A program made the position numbers and the translations under genes. A stretch of 64,000 bases of DNA, from assembly GCA_905116865.2 (NCBI GenBank), contig CAJHNH020003117.1, positions 7,501 to 71,500 of the forward strand, in the 5' to 3' direction. The notes beneath the pieces are model-generated. The model did not search any database and was not told the DNA's origin. It was given only the letters and a program-made list of their open reading frames with translations. Source of the DNA: Candidula unifasciata. Its lineage: Eukaryota; Mollusca; Gastropoda; Stylommatophora; Geomitridae. Positions 55,805 to 64,000 of the stretch are shown here, in pieces. Numbering within the stretch: the first letter of the stretch is position 1; each line of letters begins with the position of its first letter.

Positions 55805-56355
55805 CATTAGAAGACACTAGATGAACACTCAAAAAAACACCACCACACAACAGGACACTTCCACCCCTTGAAATAATGGACTGTCAGGTCAGCTGTGGAT
55901 TTCCCACGGGGATTTCGTGTTTGGGGTACGTTATAAATTAAGAACCGAATCATGTCTTCGATCCGCCTTTGGCTGAAATCGAAACCTTGTCTGTACTTAT
56001 TTCTATTTGTTTATTACTATTTTTAAGTACTTAAACTAGGGGGTAAGGTCCCATAAGCCATCTCTCATAACATTTGTAAGGGATCTGATTAGCCAACTCC
56101 CCCTCCCTCCCCCTCCCCCGATTTCTTTATGACAACGCTTCTGGTGACCTGTGACCTCACACATCAAGGCAAATCAGTTAATGGCTTTTTTCCCCCTCTG
56201 TACTCAACAGGGCATCCATCCTACTTAGCAAGCCTTGGGTAAGACGGATTATCGATTATGTTGCTTTCTTGATTTGTTTTACCCCTGGGAATATGCGTTA
56301 CCTGGTTACTTCAGGTTAAAAAAAAAAGGTGATTGATATATTCTTTGCATTACAT
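55805..56355. other. No gene recognised
   Basis: Unassigned sequence. Confidence 0.4.
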
Positions 56356-56357
56356 GT

Positions 56358-56470
56358 CTTTTTCTTCTTCTTCTTCTCCTTCTTCTTCTTCTTCTTCTTC
56401 TTCTTCTTCTTCTTCTTCTTCTTCTTCTTCTTCTTCTTCTTCTTCTTCTTCTTCTTCTTCTCCCTCTTCT
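56358..56470. repeat. (TTC)n microsatellite
   Basis: About 100 bp of TTC repeats with two short interruptions. Confidence 0.95.
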
Positions 56471-56999
56471 TCTTCTTTTCCTTCTATGGATACTCCTATT
56501 TTTATTATTATTGTAATTGTTTGTTTTCCTCTTCTGCTCCAATATTTTTCATTTCATGTCTGTTATTATTTTTATGACAAATTCTTTCTAATAACCCATT
56601 ACCTCCTCCCCCCCCCCCGCCCACCCTTTGTTGTTGGTAATTCACTGCCTCCTGTATATTGTTCAGCACCAATATAAGATTCAATTCCCCAAACAATAGT
56701 TGTATACATTACGGTTTTTTAATGGCTGGGTATCACATCCTCGTTTACATTGCCTTGTCTTTTTGTGCGCATCGATTAGCTAATGCATGGTGGGGGAGAA
56801 CACTGGAAATGTTCATCTCAAGTCTGGCTACAAAGAGCGCATAATTCCACAAACAACATTGTTAACCGATTTATGAATTTGACGTTTTGAGTCGGGGTAT
56901 CTTTACGGTACTTCGGGCACTTCTATAGGTGCTCAGATTCCCCTTTCAACGTATACATCAGGGTCCTACGGTTAATAGTTTCAGTTCTATGCTGTTTCA
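56471..56999. other. No gene recognised
   Basis: A C-run lies at about 56610-56618. Open stretches at 56659 and 56929 show no motif I recognise. Confidence 0.4.
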
Positions 57000-57212
57000 C
57001 ATGGCTTCTCGTATGCCCGGTGTATCTTTCTTGCCTGGCTGTGCCGATCTCACCCCGGCTGTTTCTGGAGTCCCTAATATAACCTTACGGTTGAACATGG
57101 TTTCCGGGACCTCTCCACGAGTAATCCTCATCCGCATAGTGGCACTTTTTGTCACCGGGTGTCTATCGCTTGTGTGATGTCCTCGTATGGTAAATTTTAC
57201 CTACCTACTTTT
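57000..57212 (-). repeat. Family A retroposon copy, opposite strand
   Basis: The reverse complement reads 'aggacatcacacaagcgata', 'gtgacaaaaagtgccactat' and 'gaggattactcgtggagagg'. An 82-codon plus-strand stretch over it is a shadow. Confidence 0.75.
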
Positions 57213-57329
57213 ACTCCCACACAGCAACCCCAAACCCACCTATCTACACTGGACCACATGCCACATCTTTTTGAAGTGCGCAATTTAACAGTGCTGTAGG
57301 GCTTTACGGTTAGACAGGGTTTCTTGGAT

Positions 57330-57385
57330 TTTTACCTGTTTGATTCTCATCCTTGGGATGTTATTCCTAGTGACTACAGTCCTGG
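57330..57385 (+). repeat. Family I fragment
   Basis: 'tttgattctcatccttggga' then 'tgttattcctagtgactaca' matches 22360-22420. Confidence 0.5.
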
Positions 57386-57600
57386 AGGGGAAAACTCCCC
57401 CATTCTAAGCAGCGGCGTGGAACCGCTGCTCCCAAAATCCTTTGATTGTGCTTTCTTTTTAAGGGCATTAATAATGACAGCGTGATCTATAGGACCGTCG
57501 TCTGCAGCTAAGGCAAAACCAGCCAGTCCATCAGCTCTTTTGTTGCCTCTGGGAAACACGTAACGTTAGTCTCCCCAAGCCCCGTCCATATACACACGAG
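57386..57600 (-). pseudogene. LINE RNase H end relic
   Basis: The minus strand reads PRGNKRADGLAGFALAADDG then PIDHAVIINALKKKAQ. GN-RAD-LAGFA followed by a D-(A/V)II-AL segment resembles the end of RNase H and the following tail in LINE proteins such as 52350-52750. Short, so clade uncertain. Confidence 0.6.
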
Positions 57601-57984
57601 CTCACTACTGATTGGTAGTTCCTGAGCCCCGTGACCTTCGCACAAGGCCAGAGGGGTGTTCCGCGATGCCGTTGGTATCACGTATTGTATATTTCAGCCT
57701 TTCAGCGCCTTAAACACTCCAAAAACACGGAGAAACTGGCCCTAACACAACCCCTTTAGAGAGTGTTGCAACCTATGTCACAGGTATTTTCTTTCTCGGA
57801 ATGAAAACGTAAATGCAAGACAACGCAGAAAGCAAACAACAGAGCTGGACACACCCGTAGTCTTCTGGAAAGTTGACGAGCACAACAAACTTGAGAATAA
57901 AAATTACCTACTGTGTTTGAGATTTACGTGAACCTAACAGCCAATGGAAATAGGTATTTTTTTTTTTTTTTTTATGTTAAGAAA
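57601..57984. other. No gene recognised
   Basis: Unassigned, with a T-run at 57957-57973. Confidence 0.4.
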
Positions 57985-58047
57985 CCATGAGTTCTTAACC
58001 TTTTGGCTCGGTACTATGGATATCGCAACCCTTCGGCCTTGATTGTA
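57985..58047 (-). repeat. SINE family F 3' fragment
   Basis: The reverse complement of 'atggatatcgcaacccttcg' with 'gagttcttaaccttttggct' is the end of family F. Confidence 0.65.
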
Positions 58048-58217
58048 TTCATGTGGAAACCGAGGGGATGTAGAGGGTAGTAATCATGCCTGCCAACAGC
58101 GAGGCCCTAGATTCGTTCTCCACTAGAGTTGCGCGATATTGACGTCCACACAATCTTTTCAACTGGACACTAGAATTACGTGACGGTAAATGTCCTCAGC
58201 AGGTAAATTAAGTAAAC

Positions 58218-58492
58218 GATCCTTTATTCGCGCCTTTTAAGAAGTACAGGGCATATAGGGCTAGACTTTTATTTTAGGAACAATCGGCACTCGATGGGTG
58301 ATATGGTCAACATCAAGCCGGCCTCCTTTACTTTCCAGGAATGTGCCTGGTACCTATTTAAGGCTGGGTCGACCTGGCAACTAAGGTCATTTCTGAAGAG
58401 AGAAAAAAAAAAAGAACCGGCTCCGTTAGGACCCGAATTGACGACCTTCCGATTCGCAGTCGTGCGTCTAGCCACTACACCACAGCGGATAC
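58218..58492 (-). repeat. SINE family B copy
   Basis: The reverse complement begins 'gctgtggtgtagtggctaga', continues with 'gtcgtcaattcgggtcctaa' and 'gtaaaggaggccggcttgat', and ends with 'gcgaataaaggatcgtttac'. Confidence 0.78.
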
Positions 58493-58985
58493 CCAGCTTT
58501 TACACCCGTAGGCGAGTACTGGATATGTTACAGTCTTTTTTAGGTTTCCTCATATGAAATCTGTTCAGTGCTTACAGATGCACCCCGGCTTCGTATGAAA
58601 CACCAGTAACACCATAGGCATTTGCGTGAAGCGCTTACTTAGAGTCCCGAACTGTTTACTTACAAAAAAAACACACTTCACGAATATCTGTAACGAAATA
58701 TAGGAAAGTCTGGAGGGAACAAAAAAGATATCCACACAGGCTGACTGTCCAAGGAATGATTGAATGATCTTCTGGAAGAAATAAGTAAATGAATAACAAG
58801 TGGCGAGCGAACGAGGACTGCGCGATGAATCAAAAACGAGACGTGAGTGAGAAGACAGAATGAGTGGTGACTTCTGCATACTCGCCTGCCTGTTGTGATT
58901 ATCGATTTGTCTCCCTTTCGCGGCTCATCAGCTGTCGAATGAACAGAGAAGCCTGCAGTTGTTGCAGCTCATTTGTTATTGGTGG
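58493..58985. other. No gene recognised
   Basis: A 104-codon minus-strand open stretch (58879-58565) carries no motif I recognise. Confidence 0.4.
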
Positions 58986-59554
58986 TTTAATCTCTTCAAT
59001 GTAGTTGAAGCGAGAGATGCAACATGCCGGAGGTGATACGGTGGCGTTACTTTAGGTAATCTCTTCAATGTAGTTGAAGCGAGAGATGCAACATGCCGGA
59101 GGTGATACGGTGGCGTTACTTTAGGTAATCTCTTCAATGTAGTTGAAGCGAGAGATGCAACATGCCGGAGGTGATACGGTGGCGTTACTTTAGGTAATCT
59201 CTTCAATGTAGTTGAAGCGAGAGATGCAACATGTCGGAGGTGATACGGTGGCGATACTTTAGGTAATCTCTTCAATGTAGTTGAAGCGAGAGATGCTAAC
59301 ATGTCGGAGGTGATACGGTGGCGATACTTTAGGTAATCTCTTCAATTTAGTTGAAGAGAGAGATGCAACATGTCGGAGGTGATACGGTGGCGTTACTTTG
59401 GGTAATCTCTTCAATGTAGTTGAAGCGAAAGTTGCAACATGCCGGAGGTGATACGGTGGCGTTACTTTGGGTAATCTCTTCAATGTAGTTGAAGCGAAAG
59501 TTGCAACATGCCGGAGGTGATACGGTGGCGTTACTTTAGGTAATCTCTTCAATG
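58986..59554. repeat. 69-bp satellite array, left block
   Basis: About eight units with 'ggtaatctcttcaatgtagt', 'gcgagagatgcaacatgccg' and 'gaggtgatacggtggcgtta', period exactly 69 bp. The minus strand stays open with a 23-residue repeat (KRLPKVTPPYHLRHVASLAS...), an effect of the period. Confidence 0.94.
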
Positions 59555-59556
59555 TA

Positions 59557-60644
59557 CAGTGGAACCTCGCTTAACGAGCATAATTTGTTCCACAATCATA
59601 CTCGTTAAGCGAAACACTCGTTGTGCGAAAAATTTTTTCTCATATACATTAATGTAAAATACGATAATGCGTTCCATGTCGAAAAAAAAATACTAAAAAA
59701 ACGCTATGTATAACGTTTATTCAAAGAAAATTATAAACATAGGTAGTAAATCATCTTCATCTTTTCTTCAAACGCGGAACCCATCTGGAATGCGAATTCG
59801 ATTTGCAGAAAAAAAAAGTCGAATTAATTATGATTCATAGCTAATTATTCTTTTTTTTTTACTAGAAAGATGTCCAGAGACATTTGTTTTTGCCGACGCT
59901 TCAAAATTTGGTGAAAATGTGACACAGCATTACCATTAAATAAATTTGCAGCGCGCATAGCCACTTCCTCAATGGGGTGATGCTTCTCAATGTAAGATGC
60001 AACAATTTATCATGCTTTCAGCATTTCTCTTATTTAGCCAGAAGATGTTGCCCTTTTGTTACCTTGTCCTCCTCCTCTGACAAACTTTTCTCCGAAATTT
60101 CTTGATTTGAAACACAATGCAACTCCATAAGCTCTTCGGTGGTCAGCTCTTGTCTGTGCTCTTCTACAAGCTCTTCGGTATCACTGTTATCCACCTACAA
60201 TCCCATGATAGTGGCCAAAGACACAATCTCGTTGACTACAGGTTCCACAAGTGCTGTCTCGAACCCCTCAAAGTCACAAATCGACAACGCTCTCCGGCCA
60301 AAGCTTCTTAAAAAGCAGAAGTTACGGTTCTCTTGGTAACCCCTTTTCCCGCCTTGTCGATCATCTTGAGGCAGTCAACGATGTGGAAGTGATTTTTCCA
60401 AAACTCTTTGAGAGTGAGATTGGTCCCTTCAGTCACCTGAAAACAATTCTCGAAGAGTGCTTTAGTGTAGTTCTTCTTAAAGTTAGAGATAACTTGCTGG
60501 TCCATGGGCTGGAGTAACGGAGTGGTGCTGGGAGGCAGAAACTGGATCTTGATGAACTTAAATTCTGCAGGGAGGTCATCTTGCAGGTCTTGAGGATTCA
60601 TGTACACATATCACAATAAAACACAAGTTTGAGAAAATGTGTCA
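59557..60644 (-). mobile_element. Truncated Tigger transposon inside the 69-bp satellite
   Basis: At 59555-59560 the satellite unit breaks at TA, and the next bases 'cagtggaacctcgcttaacg' are a classic Tigger-type terminus. Just inside lies a subterminal inverted pair, 'cgcttaacgag' and 'ctcgttaagcg'. The minus-strand transposase C-terminus follows. At 60644 the element stops without a second terminus and the satellite resumes, so the 5' half is missing. Confidence 0.88.
59870..60607 (-). pseudogene. Tigger (TIGD1-like) transposase C-terminal part
   Basis: A DDE transposase of the pogo/Tigger group, related to TIGD1. On the minus strand: LPPSTTPLLQPMDQQVISNF (the end of the DDE core), LTLKEFWKNHFHIVDCLKMI, and after a frameshift KKLWPESVVDL. 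In a further frame follow FETALVEPVVNEIVSLATIM, a stop, then EELVEEHRQELTTEELMEL and SEKSLSEEEDKVTK. The first Asp-containing part of the core and the N-terminal DNA-binding CENP-B-type domains are absent. Two frameshifts and stops make it dead. Confidence 0.85.
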
Positions 60645-61677
60645 GGTAATCTCTTCAATGTAGTTGAAGCGAGAGATGCAACATGCCGGAGGTGATACGG
60701 TGGCGTTACTTTAGGTAATCTCTTCAATGTAGTTGAAGCGAGAGATGCAACATGCCGTAGGTGACACGGTGGCGTTACTTTAGGTAATCTCTTTAGTGTA
60801 GTTGAAGCGAGAGATGCGACATGCCGGAGGTGACACGGTGGCTTTACTTTAGGTAATCTCTTCAATGTAGTTGAAGCGAGAGATGCGACATGCCGGAGGT
60901 GTAAAACGGTGGCTTTACTTTAGGTAATCTCTTCGATGTAGTTGAAGCGAGAGATGCAACATGCCGGCGTACTTTAGGTAATCTCTTTAGTGTGACACGG
61001 TGGCTTTACTTTAGGTAATCTCTTCGATGTAGTTGAAGCGAGAGATGCAACATGCCGGAGGTGATACGGTGGCTTTACTTTAGGTAATCTCTTCGATGTA
61101 GTTGAAGCGAGAGATGCGACATGCCGGAGGTGACACGGTGGCTTTACTTTAGGTAATCTCTTCGATGTAGTTGAAGCGAGAGATGCGACATGCCGGAGGT
61201 GACACGGTGGCTTTACTTTAGGTAATCTCTTCAATGTAGTTGAAGCGAGAGATGCAACACATGACACGGTGGCTTACTTTAGGTAATCTCTTCGAATCGA
61301 GGTGACACGGTGGCTTTACTTTAGGTAATCTCTTCAATGTAGTTGAAGCGAGAGATTCAACATGCCGGAGGTGACACGGTGGCGTTACTTTATGTAATCT
61401 CTTCAATGTAGTTGAAGCGAGAGATGCGACATGCCGGAGGTGACACGGTGGCGTTACTTTAGGTAATCTCTTTGATGTAGTTGAAGCGAGAGATGCGACA
61501 TGCCGGAGGTGACACGGTGGCGTTACTTTAGGTAATCTCTTCAATGTAATTGAAGCGAGAGATGCAACATGCCGGAGGTGACACGGTGGCTTTACTTTAG
61601 GTAATTTCTTCAATGTAGTTGAAGCGAGAGATGCAACATGCTGGAGGTGACACGGTGGTGTTACTTTAGGTATTGTT
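60645..61677. repeat. 69-bp satellite array, right block
   Basis: About 15 units of the same satellite in the same orientation. Typical variants here are 'gatgcgacatgccggaggtg' and 'gacacggtggctttac', and three units carry internal deletions (60905-61010, 61255-61300). The left block is more uniform and lacks these variants. Confidence 0.94.
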
Positions 61678-62107
61678 GGCAAACGGTTGGAAGTATAAAA
61701 TCAAAGAAGAAATATCAATAATACAGTAGTCTATCAAGGCACCGGTGTGTGTAGTGTGTTATGTGACAAGGGGTCACGTCTTTCCCTTGCAAAATAACAG
61801 TAGATATTAAGCTTGTATTTTTTTTTCGCTTTGTTTACGATTTTTTTTTTCTGTGTCAATCTGAAAACTAAGACAATGGGGGTGGGTGGGGAGGAGGGAA
61901 AAGACAGAAAGAGTAAAATAAGAGATGAGACAGCAGGAGAAGAAAAAGGGAGAGGAAAAGAAATGTTATAGAAATTTAAAGACGGTGGAATATTTACATC
62001 GTCCATGAGGTCTGGCTAACTTCGAGGAAGAAAAAATAATTGTCACTCTCAACCCTAGAGGGGGAAGCTTTGGGTTACTTTTGTGACTAGGTTTATGTGC
62101 GCCATAT
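61678..62107. other. No gene recognised
   Basis: Unassigned; purine-rich at 61875-61960. Confidence 0.4.
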
Positions 62108-62320
62108 GCAAGGCTGGCTAGCGTATTTGGTTAAAGCTGACTTCGCGGCGACCGGGTGACGAACTCATTGTGGTCCGTGTTCACGCCTGGGGGTAGGCAG
62201 AAAAGCCACATTTCTCCCAGACTACGGTATCTATCATGGAATCAAGGCCTAAGGGTTGCGATATCCTTAAGTACCGAGCCAAAAGGTTAACAACTTATGG
62301 TTTCTAGGTACTTAAAAAAA
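62108..62320 (+). repeat. SINE family F copy
   Basis: Head 'aggctggctagcgtatttgg', B-box-like 'gtgttcacgcctgggggtag', body 'atggaatcaaggcctaaggg' and a poly-A end (62313-62325). Confidence 0.8.
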
Positions 62321-62638
62321 AAAAACTGTTGGCCATATAAAATGGCCTAGCATTGCTCGCCACAAGTAGCTATGAAAAGGACTCTTGCAGCCTTGATATG
62401 TTCAAGAGAGACAGGCTCAAATACTGTCCCGACCGACGACGAAGTCCTAGTGGGCTTCTTCAGCCAAGCCCTTTCCTAGTGGGCCTCTACTGCGAATCAA
62501 TACATTTTAATGTACGTAAATTTACTTTTTACGTTTACCTTGGCGCTTTTTCATCTTTCCAGACAAGAATCTTACATTGTGCAGTAGGAAGACATAGGAA
62601 TCACTGCTCCTGGTGATGGCGAGTGTGACTATCAAGAC
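62321..62638. other. No gene recognised
   Basis: Unassigned; an 87-codon open stretch at 62353 shows no recognised motif. Confidence 0.4.
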
Positions 62639-62812
62639 CAGTGTTGCCACTTTTCTTTGACAAAAACATCCAAATGGAAAGAGCCACAAATTACATAGCA
62701 ATTGTAATGACTTACCCTATAGAATTATGTCCTCATCTTTACTGAAGTCTGCCTTACAAGACCCACAGGGTAAACTTAGCTTGGATGATGAAGTTGAAGC
62801 TTCAGATCCAAA
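62639..62812 (-). mobile_element. hAT fragment, same family as 43748-45558
   Basis: It starts with the same terminus ('cagtgttgccacttttcttt') and continues with 'ttacatagcaattgtaatga', 'cttagcttggatgatgaagt' and 'tgaagcttcagatcc', collinear with 43748-43990 but with an internal deletion of about 70 bp. It ends where LINE sequence begins at about 62813. Confidence 0.8.
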
Positions 62813-64000
62813 ATCCTTACAACTTACTTTCACAAGAAATTGAGGATACCTTCCAGGAAAAGAAGCTAGTGCTAACAGCATGGATAGATCTGAAGAAAGC
62901 CTTTGACAAGGTCTGGAAAGAAGGTCTACTGAAGAAACTGAGAGACTGCAGGGTGAATGGGAGTATGTACAAATGGGTGAAAGCATACTTGTATAACAGA
63001 AGATCCCGAGTACAGATAGATGGACTTGAGAGTAAGGAAGTTTTGCTGCGCCATGGCGTACGACAAGGAGGTGTCTTGTCCCCTGCACTCTTCCTAGTCT
63101 ATATCAATGACCTGCTTTCTGAACTACCCCATGGAATTAAAGCTGCAATGTATACGCTGATGACTTGGTACTCTGGTGTACAAATGAACATGCAACAGTG
63201 GCCACCAGACTGCTACAAAGAGCCATAGATTCAATGACTGAATGAGCAGACAAATGGTATGTCAGCATCAATATAGGCAAATGCAGCACCACCATCTTTA
63301 CCCTCTCTCCAAAACAAAAGTCAGGCGTCATGCACATAAATGGAGTACCCCTGAGAGAGGATAAGGAGCGCACATACCTCGGACTAACGTTTGATGATAG
63401 GTTAACGTGGAGAAAACACATCAACAGGGCAGCAACCAAAGCCAGAAGAAGAGTAGCCATTCTGAGAAAACTAAGTGGAACCACATGGGATGCTAGCGGG
63501 AAAATACTTAGGAAAGTTTACCAACAAAGTGTTTCACCACATCTTGAATACGGATCAACAGCATGGTGTTCGGCAATCAAAAACCACATTGCAAGAATTA
63601 GACAAAGTGCAAAATCAAGCACTCAGATTTAACACAGGCAGTATGAAATCAACACCTATAGCTGTGATGGAGAAAATGGAGATGACCCAAGCACTGAGTG
63701 AACGCAGAGACACCAAGATGCTTTTACAAGCAGAAAAATTTCTTAGTATGCCTAGTCACCCCATGAATGAAAGATTCCAAAATTTGGCTTTGGGACGACT
63801 CAAGAGAAGTAGTTTCATCCACCAGGCCAAACGGCTCGGCAAACAAACCACTGATTTGCCTGCAACTGATAGATCCTTAAATGCTGTCCAGAACGGACCC
63901 CCTGGAGAGAGGAGTATAAGTTTCCAATACACATCAAGACTGAAGTGAAAGGGGTATTTGACAAGGAAGAACAAAACAGTGTGCAGCGCTAAACAGCCAC
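62813..64000 (+). pseudogene. Non-LTR retrotransposon RT, 5'-truncated, runs off the window
   Basis: The plus strand reads LSQEIEDTFQEKKLVLTAWI, DLKKAFDKVWKEGLL (motif A, about 62880-62930), YKWVKAYLYNRRSRVQIDGL, and RHGVRQGGVLSPALFLVYIN (motif B, with Arg for the usual Pro). One base is then missing before the next frame, which has YADDLVLWCTNEHATVATRL (catalytic motif C, codons at 63153-63164). A stop follows where Trp is expected (TE-stop-ADKWYV), then RTYLGLTFDDRLTWRKHINR, VYQQSVSPHLEYGSTAWCSA, and in a last frame DKVQNQALRFNTGSMKSTPI. RNase H would lie beyond the edge. The core is intact apart from about three lesions, so it is younger than the relic at 13778-16110, its nearest relative here. 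Confidence 0.88.

Noticed and set aside
37930..58490. Functional tRNA genes at the tRNA-like heads
   Set aside because: They have B-box-like motifs but poor cloverleaf pairing, and they recur with SINE bodies attached.
58976..61682. Minus-strand proline-rich repeat protein (KRLPKV--P-HLRHVASLAS)
   Set aside because: It is the 69-bp satellite read in one frame, interrupted by unit deletions and a transposon.

Overview
The window looks like intergenic or heterochromatin-like DNA from an animal, most likely a mollusc and perhaps a gastropod. This rests on four things: dispersed tRNA-headed SINE-like families, many decayed non-LTR retrotransposon (LINE) 3' ends, hAT and Tigger/pogo DNA transposons, and a short TTAGGG tract. 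The phylum is an inference from repeat content; no host gene, rRNA or tRNA gene fixes it. I see no intact host protein-coding gene. Every recognisable coding homology belongs to a transposable element, and nearly all of it is frameshifted, stopped or 5'-truncated.

Layout. 0-5 kb: a minus-strand LINE reverse transcriptase relic, two LINE 3' scraps, a (GAA)n tract and a non-autonomous Tigger-like element (4117-5020). 5-9 kb: nested SINEs, a 24-bp minisatellite, more SINEs, and a 5'-truncated LINE with a perfect 12-bp target-site duplication (8384-8871). 9-13 kb: a 2.3-kb G-rich purine minisatellite with a duplicated block about 968 bp apart, then (GAA)n/(GAAA)n tracts. 13.8-17.2 kb: the best-preserved LINE relic (RT plus RNase H, minus strand), split by a SINE. 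17.9-21.3 kb: 39/42-bp and 65/69-bp tandem arrays, the latter 3 kb long. 21.6-30.3 kb: SINE-like copies, a long inverted repeat, a 22-bp array of about 75 units and a GACA/GATA compound microsatellite. 30.6-36.5 kb: a 27-bp array, two head-to-head LINE ends, and a broken minus-strand gene of a multicopy invertebrate protein family. 37-43 kb: 15-, 42- and 22-bp arrays, SINEs and a LINE end. 43.7-45.6 kb: a nearly complete but dead hAT transposon with terminal inverted repeats and an 8-bp target duplication. 46-58 kb: SINEs, LINE ends, degenerate GAA repeats, a second Tigger-like element and a short element closely resembling SPIN, a horizontally transferred hAT family. 59-61.7 kb: a 69-bp satellite split by a truncated Tigger transposon. 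62-64 kb: a SINE, a hAT fragment and a plus-strand LINE that runs off the end.

Adding the spans I list, minisatellite-type arrays occupy about 13 kb (a fifth of the window) and simple repeats another 3-4 kb. Dispersed families that recur within the window are labelled A to I here; these letters are my own working names. Families B, C, D, E and F have tRNA-like heads with a B-box-like GGTTC motif, so they are probably Pol III SINEs mobilised by LINEs such as those seen here. Nothing in the window forms a pathway. The relations among elements are those of parasite and target: SINE in LINE, retroposon in SINE, transposon in satellite, LINE in hAT.
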